NCBI GenBank assembly: GCA_002695025.1
Contig: NZNV01000020.1
Span: forward strand, 229,646 to 293,645
Direction of reading: 5' to 3'
DNA: 64,000 nt
Source of the DNA: Owenweeksia sp.
GTDB taxonomy: Bacteria; Bacteroidota; Bacteroidia; Flavobacteriales; Schleiferiaceae
The position numbers were made by a program, and so were the translations under genes. The notes beneath the pieces are model-generated. The model searched no databases and was not told where the DNA came from. It worked only from the letters and a program-made list of their open reading frames with translations. Positions 14,898 through 26,600 of this stretch are shown here, piece by piece (the stretch's first letter is position 1; every line of letters starts with the position of its first letter).

Positions 14898-16361
14898 GTG
14901 GAAACCATAAGCCTTATCCTTTTTGTTCCGGCACTTTTACTACTGCTTTATTTTGGCAGCCGCGACTTTATCCGTGAACTGAAGGCGGACCGATGGTGGA
15001 ATGAAAAGTTGTGGCTTATTGTAAGTATTCCTGCCTTAGTAGCACTGGTCATAGCCATTGGAAGAGTAGATATAGCCTTTCCCGATTGGCCTCCTAAAAC
15101 GATTAAGGGGCTGTTTTCCGTAGTGGTGGCGGCCCTTATTTCCCTGTTCTGGATCATGTATCTCTCCTGGCTCGACTTTTACGAGCGGGAGAAAAAACGT
15201 TACCTGCTCACCACCTTTGTGTTGGGTTCGGCCTTTACTTTCCTGGTCTTTCCCATCTCCGGCTTGATCAACCTGTTGGGTTTCAATCTCAATGGTGATC
15301 TGTGGAATGACTTTTTGTACTGCATTTTCGGAATTGGCACGATAGAAGAACTGGTAAAGTTCATACCTCTTTTCCTGATGTGGCGCTTCAGCAGGCAGGT
15401 AGACGAGCCTTTTGATTTTTTGCTGTACGCCTCCATAAGTGCCTTGGGGTTCGCTTTTGTGGAAAACATCCTGTACCTGTACCAAAGTGATCTTTCCGCA
15501 GTATACGCACGGGCTCTGTACAGCAGTGTGGCGCATATGTTCTTTTCTTCCATTATTGCCTATGGTTGGATATGGTGGGAGTACCGGGGCAGGCGCTTTC
15601 ATATCGGAATATTTTTGGCCCTATTGCTTCTGGCTTCCCTGGCACACGGTTTTTATGATTTCTGGCTGATCCGCTTCGAACTGAAACTCCAGGCTATTAC
15701 CTTACTTTTTTTCCTGTTGAACTTGCATGTATGGGTATTGATGAAGAATAATCTGATCAATATTTCCAGTTTTTACAATCCGCGGCTTAAGTTGAATTCA
15801 CATTTGTTCATGTACCGGCTTACCAGCCTTATGCTCATAGTTTCGGTAGTAGCCATTACGGGCTATAATATTCTCTTTGGCCAAGCCGCCACGCGTAGCT
15901 TTAGCTGGTTCCTGATGAGACAGTATACCTATGTTTTTGTGTATGTTACGGTTTCCTTCAGCAGTTTCCAGGTAATACCCGGTTATATAGGTTCCTTTAA
16001 AATACCCAAACGTTTATTTTTCCCTAAAATCCTGCGGTACCCGGACTATACCGGCTTAAGCATCCGTATGGACAGGCGCGGCCGTAAAACGGTACATGCT
16101 GATTCCGTGCTCAACTATTTATCCGGCACCGAAAGGCTATTACGTCACCGGGTGGTAATGGACGGTTTACCCAATTGTTATGGCATAGAAGTAGGTGAGA
16201 GGATATACATCATCCAGTTTGTGAAGGAACACCCCAGGCAGAATGATGTGTGGCAGGTAGCGGTATTTAAACCTAAAAACCCTGATGTAGAAGCGAGGGC
16301 TTATTTTAAAAGCCTTGAACTCAGTAAGCAGGGTGAGATGTTGGCGAAGATATTGCGTTAA
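14898..16361 (+). CDS. PrsW-family intramembrane metalloprotease with long C-terminal extension
   Basis: A 487-residue multi-spanning membrane protein that starts at GTG (14898-14900). The PrsW core shows GTIEELVKF (E150/E151), SALGFAFVENILYL, SVAHMFFSSIIAYG and SLAHGFYDF, the Glu and His positions expected for this CPBP/PrsW group of intramembrane proteases. PrsW proteins cut anti-sigma factors or related membrane substrates. The core ends near residue ~260. Then come further membrane helices and a ~130-residue soluble tail rich in basic residues (about 355-487) that I cannot assign. It lies 35 bp after ppc and is probably co-transcribed, though no functional link is evident. Confidence 0.85.
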   Translation: METISLILFVPALLLLLYFGSRDFIRELKADRWWNEKLWLIVSIPALVALVIAIGRVDIAFPDWPPKTIKGLFSVVVAALISLFWIMYLSWLDFYEREKKRYLLTTFVLGSAFTFLVFPISGLINLLGFNLNGDLWNDFLYCIFGIGTIEELVKFIPLFLMWRFSRQVDEPFDFLLYASISALGFAFVENILYLYQSDLSAVYARALYSSVAHMFFSSIIAYGWIWWEYRGRRFHIGIFLALLLLASLAHGFYDFWLIRFELKLQAITLLFFLLNLHVWVLMKNNLINISSFYNPRLKLNSHLFMYRLTSLMLIVSVVAITGYNILFGQAATRSFSWFLMRQYTYVFVYVTVSFSSFQVIPGYIGSFKIPKRLFFPKILRYPDYTGLSIRMDRRGRKTVHADSVLNYLSGTERLLRHRVVMDGLPNCYGIEVGERIYIIQFVKEHPRQNDVWQVAVFKPKNPDVEARAYFKSLELSKQGEMLAKILR

Positions 16362-16485
16362 AGGGACCTGCTTTCAATACCTAAAGGATCAATCACTTTT
16401 ATAGCTAATGTACCAAACCGTTCTGCCAGTTTTGAAAGAAAGCGCAGGTATGGATATTTACGTCTATAAATGGGGCGCGAGTGAG

Positions 16486-16493
16486 TATCTTTG
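16486..16493 (+). promoter_or_regulatory. -7 box upstream of the TPR hybrid kinase
   Basis: TATCTTTG matches TAnnTTTG exactly. It lies 127 bp before the ATG at 16620, so the mRNA would have a ~115-nt leader. No good -33 TTG is seen at the usual distance. Confidence 0.45.
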
Positions 16494-16619
16494 CGTTAGT
16501 ATGGTATGACTGTAAAGCCTTTCAGAAGGTTTTAACAAACTTCCATTATGGAGGGTGTTACGCTTCCCCCACGCAAAAAAGTGTATTTTTAGTTTAGCGT
16601 CAACCGATAATAATACCCT

Positions 16620-18809
16620 ATGAAAACCCCGGCCGAAGACCAGGAGCAAGTGGTCCTTTCCCTTTTGGACGAGGCGTATACAACCCGTATTAATAACCTT
16701 CCTAAAAGCCTGGAACTGGCAAAAAAAGCCCTGCTCATGAGCCAGGGCGTTGGAAATAACAGTCTCATCGGGAAGTCTCTTAACCGCTTATCTCTTTTTT
16801 ACATGATCATGGGTCAATACCCTGAAGCCACCCGCCATGCGGAAGAGGCTATTGCGCTGTTCGAAGAGCTGGGGGATGATCTGGGAGTGGCTGATGCCAA
16901 ATACAGCATAGCGGGAATTTATTATAAGACGGATAATTACCACATGGGATTGGTACATCTCATTGATGCTCTGGTCAGCTTTAAAAAACACCAGGATTAT
17001 CACAATCAGGCCAGGGTCCAGAAATCCCTGGGAACGATTTACGAGTACTTTGGAGATCAGAAAAATGCTCTGAAGTCGTATGAGAACAGCATTGATGCAG
17101 CGCGTAAGGCTAGTGACCTGAACCTGGAATCCAATGCCTATAATCCCCTTTCGGGGATCTACCTCAAACAGGATAAACCAGAACAGGCTATGGAGATGAT
17201 CCGGAAGTCTGTTTCTATTAAGGAAAAGACCGGTGACGTGCGCGGATTGGCCTTTGCCATCTATGGGCGGGCCAAGGTGCTGATGTTCATGAAGCAGTAT
17301 GAGGAGGCGGAAAAGGACCTCCTCCGAAGTATGGACATCCACGATGAAATGGGAGAAAGGCTGGGGGTGGGCATGGCTTATAATAAGCTGGGTGTGTTGT
17401 ACCTCTCCATGGGGCGCTTGAATGAAGCGGAAGCAGTACTGAAGAAGGGATTGGATTTCAGCAGGGAGTTCAATATTGTCATGATTCAGTTTAAGTGTCA
17501 TTACCTGTTATACCGAGTAAGCAAGGAAAAAGGAGATGTCCAGGAGTCTTTGCGGCACCTGGAAAAATACCTGGAAGAAAAGGAGGCGGTGATCAATACC
17601 CAAACCCTTAAGGTTATTGAGAACTATGACCTGATCAGCCAGGTGCGTGAAATGGAAAGGGAGGCTAAGCTTCAAAAGGAAAAAGAAGAGATTATCCGGA
17701 AAAAGGACCGGGCGGAACAAGCAGCCCGGGTACGGCAGGAATTCCTTTCCAATATGAGCCATGAGATCCGTACTCCTCTTAATGCGGTAGCTTCCATTGC
17801 CAGTTTGTTGCGAAACCCGGGGGAGGATCATGCCAAGCTGTTAAATGCGCTGCAGTCCGCCACCAATAGGTTAACAGGTATTGTGGACGATATACTCGAT
17901 TACCATCAGATGGATACCGGCAAAATGAAACTGGACCTGGTGCCTGCTGAGCCGGGATCTGTATTGCAGGAGTTGGAAGCCATTTATGCCTCCCATGCAG
18001 AAGAGAAGGGTTTAAAGCTGGAGATACTTATCGGTAAGGATACAACGGGTCCATATCTCCTGGACCGGGATAAACTGGGTTATATCCTCAGGCATCTGCT
18101 GGAAAACGCATTGAAGTTCACGCCAAAGGGTAGTATACGCATGTCGGTCCATAAGCTAGAGGAATTGACCAATGCAGATTGTTTGCGGTTTGAGGTAAGT
18201 GATACGGGAATAGGAATAGCGGAGGACGATCAGGTTCGCGTTTTTGAGAGTTTCTCACAACCTAAATCGGTTACCACCAAGGAATATGAAGGTTCAGGCC
18301 TGGGTCTGGCACTGGTCAGGAAGCTCGTGGAATTATACGGAAGCCAGGTGCAATTGAAGAGTAGACCAGGGGAGGGTGCCACTTTTTTCTTTGACCTTAC
18401 CCTGATGAAACCAGTTAAAACGGTTTCTTCCTCCCAAGGTTACCTGGAAAATAAACGGGTACTGGTGGCAGAAGATAACCCGGTTAATGCTTTGGTGGCC
18501 CGAAAAATACTGGAAAAATGGGGTATGAATATCGAATGGGCAAAAAATGGGGAACAGGCCCTGGAGATAGCCAGAACCCAAAGCTTCCATTATATACTTA
18601 TGGACATTCACATGCCGGTTATGAATGGTTTTGACGCGGCCCGAAAGATAAAGGATGACGAAACGCTCAATAAAGACACCCCCATCATAGCACTTACTGC
18701 AGATATTACGGCCTGTGACAATGAGCAGTACCACTCTTATTTCAAAACCTTCCTGCTTAAACCGGTAATTCCTGATAAACTGTACCATACCCTGCTGGGT
18801 GCCGGTTAA
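16620..18809 (+). CDS. TPR-domain hybrid histidine kinase / response regulator
   Basis: A 729-residue cytoplasmic hybrid sensor without membrane helices. Residues 1-~330 form tetratricopeptide repeats (for example GMAYNKLGVLYLSMGRLNEAEAVLKKGL, ending around 285). A charged coiled coil follows (~340-370). The HisKA domain has H381 in NMSHEIRTPLN. The HATPase domain has VSDTGIGIAEDD and GSGLGLALV. The C-terminal receiver (about 610-729) has AEDNPVNA and phospho-acceptor D662 in ILMDIHMPVMNG. There is no output domain, so it should hand phosphate to a separate partner that is not adjacent. TPR sensors of this type are frequent in Bacteroidota; the signal is unknown. Confidence 0.94.
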   Translation: MKTPAEDQEQVVLSLLDEAYTTRINNLPKSLELAKKALLMSQGVGNNSLIGKSLNRLSLFYMIMGQYPEATRHAEEAIALFEELGDDLGVADAKYSIAGIYYKTDNYHMGLVHLIDALVSFKKHQDYHNQARVQKSLGTIYEYFGDQKNALKSYENSIDAARKASDLNLESNAYNPLSGIYLKQDKPEQAMEMIRKSVSIKEKTGDVRGLAFAIYGRAKVLMFMKQYEEAEKDLLRSMDIHDEMGERLGVGMAYNKLGVLYLSMGRLNEAEAVLKKGLDFSREFNIVMIQFKCHYLLYRVSKEKGDVQESLRHLEKYLEEKEAVINTQTLKVIENYDLISQVREMEREAKLQKEKEEIIRKKDRAEQAARVRQEFLSNMSHEIRTPLNAVASIASLLRNPGEDHAKLLNALQSATNRLTGIVDDILDYHQMDTGKMKLDLVPAEPGSVLQELEAIYASHAEEKGLKLEILIGKDTTGPYLLDRDKLGYILRHLLENALKFTPKGSIRMSVHKLEELTNADCLRFEVSDTGIGIAEDDQVRVFESFSQPKSVTTKEYEGSGLGLALVRKLVELYGSQVQLKSRPGEGATFFFDLTLMKPVKTVSSSQGYLENKRVLVAEDNPVNALVARKILEKWGMNIEWAKNGEQALEIARTQSFHYILMDIHMPVMNGFDAARKIKDDETLNKDTPIIALTADITACDNEQYHSYFKTFLLKPVIPDKLYHTLLGAG

Positions 18810-19191
18810 TTACTAAATGTCAGGCGGGTTTTTTGGCCCTCAGGATGGTTTATTCATTGCAATGAAACGGTAAGTATACACGAGGCTCCGGCTACTTTGC
18901 TTTAAAAATTGCTAGCACCAGGGAAAAAGACCATTGCCGATAACCGGATATTCAAATTCTCAAAGACAGATATAACCCGGATTAATTCTTTTGCACTCTT
19001 TTCAGTTGGGGATTGGGAAAAAAATGGATCATACAGGAGTGATGACACTGGTTAAATTTTTTAGAGAAAAGTAAATTTATTATTGATTTACAAAAAAGTA
19101 CACTAGCCCTAAATCTATGTAAAATTTATTCTCCGCATAATTGATTGTTTTTTAGATTTGGATTGAAGAGTAAATTTAAACCTTAACCTGT
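18810..19191 (+). promoter_or_regulatory. 382-bp AT-rich gap with promoter of the RHS operon
   Basis: No coding frame is evident. The distal ~130 bp is very AT-rich and contains TAGATTTG (19153-19160), an exact match to the -7 consensus TAnnTTTG, 32 bp before the start codon at 19192. A matching -33 TTG is not clear. This is the only plausible promoter for the seven-gene run that follows. Confidence 0.5.
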
Positions 19192-19569
19192 ATGAAACGA
19201 ACTCTCCTGACAGCCATTCTAATAGCCTGGTGTCTGGCTCTTGGCAATGCCACAGATGGTCCTGTTTATCACACAAAGACTTACGCAAAATTACTGAGAA
19301 AGCTGGATGGAGGCATTGTGGATGCTAGTTCCCGATCCCTCAACTTCCTTTACTACGAGGAGTATGCCACGTCTTCCACTACCTGCGAACTTAGGATATT
19401 TAATGCTCAGAGCGATCTGCTTAGCACTACCAATCTGAACGTAACTCCCGGAAGCAACCTGGTTGAATTCAATCTTAGCTCAACCTCTCTTTACCCTGGC
19501 GGTCAGAAGTACTGGATAAAAGTCACCAATAAGAAGGGTGAGAAATTTTTCCTCCGTTTCAAGATATAA
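19192..19569 (+). CDS. Small secreted protein resembling a free-standing T9SS C-terminal domain
   Basis: 125 residues with a signal peptide (MKRTLLTAILIAWCLALGNA) and a mature part of about 105. Residues ~60-125 (CELRIFNAQSDLL, then SNLVEFNLSS, then YWIKVTNKKGEKFFLRFKI) follow the strand pattern of type IX secretion C-terminal domains: strand with G/D turn, N-x-[IV]-x-[LF], and a final K-x-G-x-x-x-x-[KR] strand. There is no cargo in front of it. It may be a free-standing domain, or simply a small beta-sandwich. It is the first gene of the RHS operon, 14 bp before the OmpH-like gene. Confidence 0.6.
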   Translation: MKRTLLTAILIAWCLALGNATDGPVYHTKTYAKLLRKLDGGIVDASSRSLNFLYYEEYATSSTTCELRIFNAQSDLLSTTNLNVTPGSNLVEFNLSSTSLYPGGQKYWIKVTNKKGEKFFLRFKI

Positions 19570-19583
19570 TTTCCAATTACTTT

Positions 19584-20057
19584 ATGAAGAATTTTATTGC
19601 TATTGGTGTTAGCACAATAACTGCTATAATTATTATTACAATATATCATTTTTTTATAGTAAAAAAACAGGTATATATTGATCTGGTAAAAATATACCAG
19701 GAATATGATATGTCTGAAGCATTGAATCAGGATTTGATTGATTTTCAAAAAGGCCGAAAATCTGAATTGGATAGTGCTTACCTCAGCCTTTCAGGCAAAG
19801 GGAATGAAAATGATCTTAGGGCTAATTTGGAAAGGCAATATTATAATCTCGAAAAGGAGATTTCAGAGAGAGATAATCGAAATCAACAATTGCTGGCGCA
19901 AAAGATAAATGAAAATGTTAAAAAGTTCAGCGCTGAAAACAATTATCAAATGATTTTTGGAGCTACCGGCAGCGGAAGTATTCTTTTTGCAGATGAAAGT
20001 CTTGATATCACGGATGAATTTTTACACTTCATAAATACGCAGTATCATGATGAATAG
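19584..20057 (+). CDS. OmpH/Skp-like periplasmic chaperone
   Basis: 157 residues with an N-terminal hydrophobic helix (about 4-26) that acts as signal or membrane anchor. A long charged coiled coil (~45-115) follows, and the C-terminal pattern NYQMIFGATGSGSILFADE leads into LDITDEF, typical of OmpH/Skp proteins (the usual form is G...G.ILYA...DIT). Skp trimers hold unfolded outer-membrane and secreted proteins with their coiled-coil arms. This copy is diverged and embedded in an operon with two giant envelope proteins, so it is probably a dedicated chaperone for them. It overlaps the next gene by 11 bp. Confidence 0.75.
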   Translation: MKNFIAIGVSTITAIIIITIYHFFIVKKQVYIDLVKIYQEYDMSEALNQDLIDFQKGRKSELDSAYLSLSGKGNENDLRANLERQYYNLEKEISERDNRNQQLLAQKINENVKKFSAENNYQMIFGATGSGSILFADESLDITDEFLHFINTQYHDE

Positions 20058-20625
20058 GTTAGCTGTTTTGTTTCTCATATTCAGTGCCTTATCATGTTCC
20101 CGTGATATGAGCCGTAATGAATATGAACGGTGGGTGAAGGATCCGGAATCAGGGTTTGTGAAGAGTAAGGAAAGCGGTGGTCTGCAATTAACCCTTGAAT
20201 TTACCTCATCCAGGGCTATGGCATTGGCTGCTCCAGCCAGGGCCTGGTCGGCTTATACTGAAAAATATGTACTCCGGGTAAAGCCCCTTAAGTCCAATGA
20301 ACGCGGCTTACTATCCTATGCAAGTAATGATATGGAAGACTATCAAGCTCTCTCCCGCTATTATAATGAAGGGGCCATACATGAATTTTCCCTCGAAGTA
20401 GATGGCGAAACTTACCGGCCATCCGAATATTATTTTGAGGATTATCAGGGGTTAAGTGATTACAACACCTTCACTCTCATATTCAGGGACGAGGGCCTTA
20501 AAGGCTCCACTCATGACCGTATTCTGGTATGGAATGACCAGGTACTGACATTAGGAATGACCAAATTCCGCATTCACCAGGAAGATCTCAAAAAAGAACA
20601 AGCTATTAATATCCTGCAACCATGA
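20047..20625 (+). CDS. Lipoprotein of the RHS operon, unknown
   Basis: 192 residues. The N-terminus (MMNRLAVLFLIFSALSC) has a lipobox with the Cys at 17, so it should be an envelope lipoprotein. The mature part is acidic and Tyr-rich (ASNDMEDYQALSRYYNEG, EDYQGLSDYNTF) and ends in a few strands. I recognise no family. The gene overlaps the OmpH-like gene by 11 bp and the 2090-aa gene by 4 bp (ATGA), so translation of all three is likely coupled, and its product probably works on or with the large proteins. Confidence 0.72.
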   Translation: MMNRLAVLFLIFSALSCSRDMSRNEYERWVKDPESGFVKSKESGGLQLTLEFTSSRAMALAAPARAWSAYTEKYVLRVKPLKSNERGLLSYASNDMEDYQALSRYYNEGAIHEFSLEVDGETYRPSEYYFEDYQGLSDYNTFTLIFRDEGLKGSTHDRILVWNDQVLTLGMTKFRIHQEDLKKEQAINILQP

Positions 20626-23600
20626 CTCTTAAAGCACGAAAGAACAGGCGAATAAGTATTTTTTTACTCTTGGTATTCACGTACCAAATGGTTTTCCCTA
20701 CAACCGCTTTGGCATTAACCGGAGGACCTTCCCAGCCTGAATTTGCAGGTTTTCAGCCTATAGGGGTTACAGATATGGTGAACGTATTTAATGGTAACTT
20801 CTCGTATAACCTGCCTTTACTGGAAGTGCCTGGCCCTAATGGTGGGTATCCACTTAACCTCTCGTACGATGCCGGTATTGGTATGGAACAGGAAGCAAGC
20901 TGGGTAGGTTTGGGCTGGAACCTTAACGTGGGAAGTATTACGCGTAATTTACGTGGGGTTCCTGATGATTTTAACGGTGATAAAATTACCAAGTCGTATT
21001 ATATTAAGCCAAACTGGAACGTTGGGTTGACTGTAGGTTCACCTAATTTTGAATTGTTCAATTTTGATGCTTCTAAAGGGTCCTTAAGCTTAAATGGTAC
21101 ACTTTATTACAATTCCTATAAGGGTGCCGGTGTTAAACTCGGGCTGGATGCTGGGGCTTCGCTAGGCTCCGTTCTGGGTGGTAGGTTAACTATTAATTTT
21201 GATAATCGTTCAGGTTTGGATGTTAACCCCAGCCTAAGCCTGCAGCACAAATTTGATGGGATAGGCCGAAGCTTCGGAGTGGGCATAGGTGCCAGTTTTC
21301 ATTCTACCCAGGGCTTCAGGGATCTTTCCTATCAATACATCGAAGAATCAGACTCCAAGCCATTAAGAGGCAAAAATGGTAAGGACTTCAATGGGTTTGG
21401 CGGACCGGCAGGTATGTCATTTGCCACTAAAGTGGCAGTGCCTAAAACAGATGTCCCTTTAAAAGGTATGAACGTAGGGGTTGCCTTACGACCGGGCTTT
21501 GCAGGTTTGGGCTTTGCAGCCAAATTAAAGCTGGGAGCAAATTTTGCTGATACCTGGGTGTCCAGTGAAGGTAAATCCAAAGCTTTCAAGTCTTATGGGT
21601 ATATGTATGCGCATAACCGCAATTCAGATAAGGATCTCATTGATTTTAACCGTGAAAAGGATTATGCCATTACAAAAGATGCTCCTTATCTGGCTTTACC
21701 GAATTTCAGTTATGACATTTATAATGTAAGGGCTCAGGGTCAATCAGCCATGTTCAGACCCAGGCGCTCTGATTTCGGGGTTCTGTCCGATCCACACATT
21801 GAGAGTACAAATGGAGGAGGAGAAGTTACGGTAGAAGCTGCCGGAGGAACCGATTTTAAAGTGGGGGGAGATATCAACGTAGTGTTTGGGAAATCCTGGT
21901 CAGGCTCTATGAAGGAGGATGGTGATTTTCGCAGCCATTTTGATTTTAAATCGGAAATACCAGCTTCTGATAATACGGACCAGTATCAAAAATATGAACC
22001 CTATTATTTTAAAAATTCGGGAGAAAAAACGGCTGAAGAGGTAGATACCTGGAACAAGATCAGAGATGAACAGCAGGTAGCCGTACGCATGAAGATGGGG
22101 TTCTCGGGAGGTTCCTTTAAGCCCAGGATATCCAATTATTTTGAACATGAGACAGACCCTGAAACTGACTATGAAAATGCAAGGGACCCAATAAAAGGCT
22201 ATCGTGAAACCCGTGAACGCAGGGAAACCAATATGGTGGTTCGTACTATAGGAGACCTTGGAGGGAGTTCTGCCACCACCCAGGGTAAACATATTGTTCC
22301 TACAGGAAGTTACCCGCGTAATTCCACACCCACTAAATACGGTTATGCTAATGGAATTGATTCGCAGGTTGGTAAAATGGAATGCATTAATCCCAATGGC
22401 TATACGTATCATTATGATATCCCCGTATATAATACCTATCAAAAAGAAGCAGTTTTTGCCATAGATGGTCGGAATGGGGGAACAACTATTCCTTACAGCC
22501 AGACTACGTACAGTTCTTCAGATGTTTCTCATAACAATGGGAATGGCCAGGATGAATTTTACTCCGCTACGGAATTACCTAAATATGCGCATTCATACCT
22601 GCTTACTCAAATCACTTCTCCGGATTATGTAGACCTCACCGGAGATGGCCCTACCAATGATGACTTTGGTTACTGGGTAAAGTTCTATTATAATCAGCAT
22701 GCTGCTTCAGGTAGTGAATATGAATGGCGGGAACCGTACACAAAAGCCAACTATATTCCCGGATTTTACTCCAACACAGAAGATGATAAGGCATCCTATG
22801 TATATGGGAAAAAGGAAATATATTATCTCAATGCCATTGAAACCAAAACCCATATTGCCGAATTTACCCTGAGTAACCGCCAGGATGGTAAAGGGGCTCC
22901 GGGAGAACATGGCACAGGAACGGCTAAAACCTTGAAAAAGCTGGACCGCATCACTCTGTACAGTAAACTGGATCCCAACTATATTTCAGGTACTCCCACT
23001 CCTGTAAAGCAAATCCACTTTGTATACAACTATTCTTTATGTGACGGTATTTACAATAACTCTTCAGGAAACGGTAAACTTACCCTGGAGCAGGTTTATT
23101 TCACCTATGGCAAAAATGATAAGGGATCTCTGAGCCCTTACCGCTTTGAATATGAAGAAACAGGAAGGGAAAGTGATCAAAACCCGGATTACAAACTTTC
23201 TGCTGTAGACCGCTGGGGGAATTATAAAAACTTCGGTACCTCCCCGGAGCATTATGCCAATCACGTAGACAATCCCTATACCAATCAAAATGAAGATTAT
23301 GACGGGGACGGTGATGCTGACGCAACGGACTATCAAAAACGGTCTGACCATGCTTCGGCCTGGAACCTTCGCAAGATCATTTTACCATCTGGAGGTGAAA
23401 TTGCTGTGGCTTATGAATCTGATGATTATGCTTATGTGCAGGATAAAAAGGCAATGAATATGATGAAGGTAGTAGGTGCGGGCACAGCTACCGGAAACAG
23501 TCTCAGCGATAGCAGTCCAAAGATATATTTTAAACCCAATGAGGTAACAACGGCAGCAGGCTTTTCTGCTTCGGCCATTACCAAATATTATCAAAGCCTG

Positions 23601-26600
23601 GTGGGTAAGGATGTATTCTTTAAAATGTATGTGGATTTAAAGTACGCCCCCTTCACTACCATCATGAAAAAAGATTACGTAACGGGCTACGCCAAAATAT
23701 CTGCTGGGGGATATGATGCTTCTACGGGTACCGGCTGGGTAAGCCTGAATAATGTCAAAAAACACAATAATACTTCAAACACCGTAAACCCTGTTACCAA
23801 GGCGGCCTGGCAATATCTGCGTATGTCGCGCCCTGAATTGTTCAATGATCCTGGCTCTGTTTCAGGAAGCCCCCTTAATGTTTTGGGTACTGTATGGAGT
23901 TTTCTGAAGTCCATTATGCAGTTGATAACGGGATTCTACAATTACTGCGATATAAATAGCTATGCCCGTAATATCACCTTGAGTTCCAGTTACGAATCCT
24001 TTATACGTCTGGAGGATAGTAATGGTATCAAATATGGTGGAGGTCATCGTGTAAAGAGGATCACTCTTAACGATAGCTGGGGAAGTATGACTGGCGGTTC
24101 GGAAAGTGATTTCAGCTATGGACAAGAGTACGAATACCGTTTGGCCGATGGTACCAGTTCAGGGGTAGCGGCCTATGAACCCTTAATTGGTGGTGAAGAG
24201 AATCCCCATAGAATGCCTTTCCGCTATAATTCAGATGACCTGGTGTACCAGAAGGAAGAATTATATGTGGAATCTCCCATAGGTGAATCCTTCTATCCTG
24301 GTGCAGATGTAGGTTATAGTAGGGTAGTGGTTAAAAATATAACCCGTGCAGAAGAACTTACAGCTGGAGGAGATCATAAGAACCCAGGTTCTGCGGCTGC
24401 TACCATGGTTCATGAATTTTACACAGCTAAAGACTTTCCGGTTATAGAAAAACATACCCAGATCCAAAATGATGACCGCTATAACCTGATGATACCCGTG
24501 CCCTTTGTGGGAGTAAGCCGTTTCAATAACAACGGTTTTTCACAAGGTTATGCCATACACCTCAACGATATGCACGGACAGAAGAAGCGCTATGCTACTT
24601 TTAAGTATGGTACGGATTATAATGATAACTCCCAGGCGGTGTATATGGAGGAGTATTACTATAATACCGCACAGCCTTATTCGCCTAACCGTAGGAATGA
24701 ATTAAAAAGTACCGTACCTGTGCTGTACGGAGAAAAAATACTGGGTGAAGCTGATATGGGTAAATCCATGGATTTTTACATGGATATGCGGAGTAATTAT
24801 TCCTATACCCAGAGTATTGGAGCTCAGATTGATGTACATGGCCTTAACCTGATTTTCTTTTTCCTGCCCTGGTTTACAGCTATTCCCGTACTGAATTTTG
24901 ATGAGCAGACTTTCAGTTCTGTAGTGGCCAATAAGGTGATTTTTAAATCAGCGATCCTGAAAACCGTAAAAACCTATACAGAGGGTAAACTCACAGAAAA
25001 GGAGAATCTTTATTTTGATTCTGAAACCGGGAACCCGCTGGTTAGCCGGATAAGCAATGAGTTTAAGGATGATATTTATACGATGGACATTCCAGGACAT
25101 TGGTATGATAAAAACTTTAAGGGTGCTTATCGCAATGTTGGAACTTCTTTTGCCGCTTCTGAGTATACCGTAAGCAGTAATGAGATCACCTTTACGGATG
25201 TGGCAGACCATCGGGATTATTTTGCCCTTGGTGATCAGTTGAAAATAGGTTCATCTAACCAGTATTGGGTAGAAGAAGTAAAACCTGGTTACATCAAGGT
25301 TAAAAACCATCTCAACAGTTTTGTTACTCCCTCTGCGGATATTAGCATTTATAGCTCTGGTAATAAAAATAACCTACAGGCTTCTCTGGGTACTATCGTT
25401 TCCAAAAGTGATCCGGTGACTAGCCGTGTGATGCCTGTATTCACCAAGTACAACTCTAACACTACCTTAGACCAGCATCCAATGGGTTCGTGGAATGGAA
25501 GTGCTACAGCTACGGATTGCGATAATTATCAATGGTCTGTAGAGATTTCAAATGCTCCCTTTCCTTCGGGTCTTACCTGTGTGCAAAATAGTGAGATTGG
25601 AGTGCTGTATGCCAAAGCATCACGTTTTAAATCAGGGGTAACGGATCATTGCGATTTTAAGATCAGAATACTGAATGTTAAGTATTTACAAAGCCATCCT
25701 TTAGGCTCCAATGACCTGAAGAATCTATACTTTAACAGGAGCGGTGATAACCTGGTGATCAGTGTCAAAAATTCCAATCGTACCTATTATGCACTGATTG
25801 ATTATTGCTCCACAGCCACCACTAAATTGGGGCCAGGCTGTATGGATAATGTTATAGCAGCCAATATTATTGCCGGGGGAGAAACGGATCATACCTCCAA
25901 TTATAGTGAACTGGTTGATTTTAACGGGAATCTTATCACTACACAATATGCCAATCCACAAGCTTCCAATGCCAATGCCTATAAAATGGGTACTAAGGGG
26001 GTATGGAGGCCTGATAAGAGCTATACGTATAAGACGGACAGAAGTGCGAATGGCTCCGGAGGCAATGTATTACTTAAGCAGGATGGGGTTATATCTGATT
26101 TTAACTTTTTTGACCATGCCTATGGTCAGAATATAGGATCTGACTGGGTTAAAACGGAGCAGTTCAGTAAAATAGACCCTTATGGTAATCAACTCGAATC
26201 CTACGATGCTCTGGGTATATATAGCGCCAATATATATGGTTATGGGAACTCGATGTTAACAGCATCCGCAAGTAACTCAAAATACGGTGAAATTGCCTTT
26301 GAAAGTTTTGAGGAACACCCTGCGACCACGTATGTAGCTAATGGTATTGGCCATGTAAAACTCACCACTAGCGGCAGTATGAGTGTAGTGTCAACAAAAT
26401 CGCATACCGGAAATCGTTCCCTTAGCTTTACAGGTACCGTGAATTATAAACCATCTGCAGTAAGTACCATGAGCCTGTTGCCATCCAAACAATACACGCT
26501 TAAGGTATGGTTGCAGAACGGTGGTAGTGTTCAAGCTGTGATTTCTGGAGGAAGTACTACCAGTTCAACCATTGAAGCAAAGAATATTGATGGTTGGGAC

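Noticed and set aside
16788..17501. 237-codon frame on the minus strand inside the TPR kinase gene
   Set aside because: It lies wholly opposite clear TPR coding sequence and its residue composition is typical of a shadow frame.
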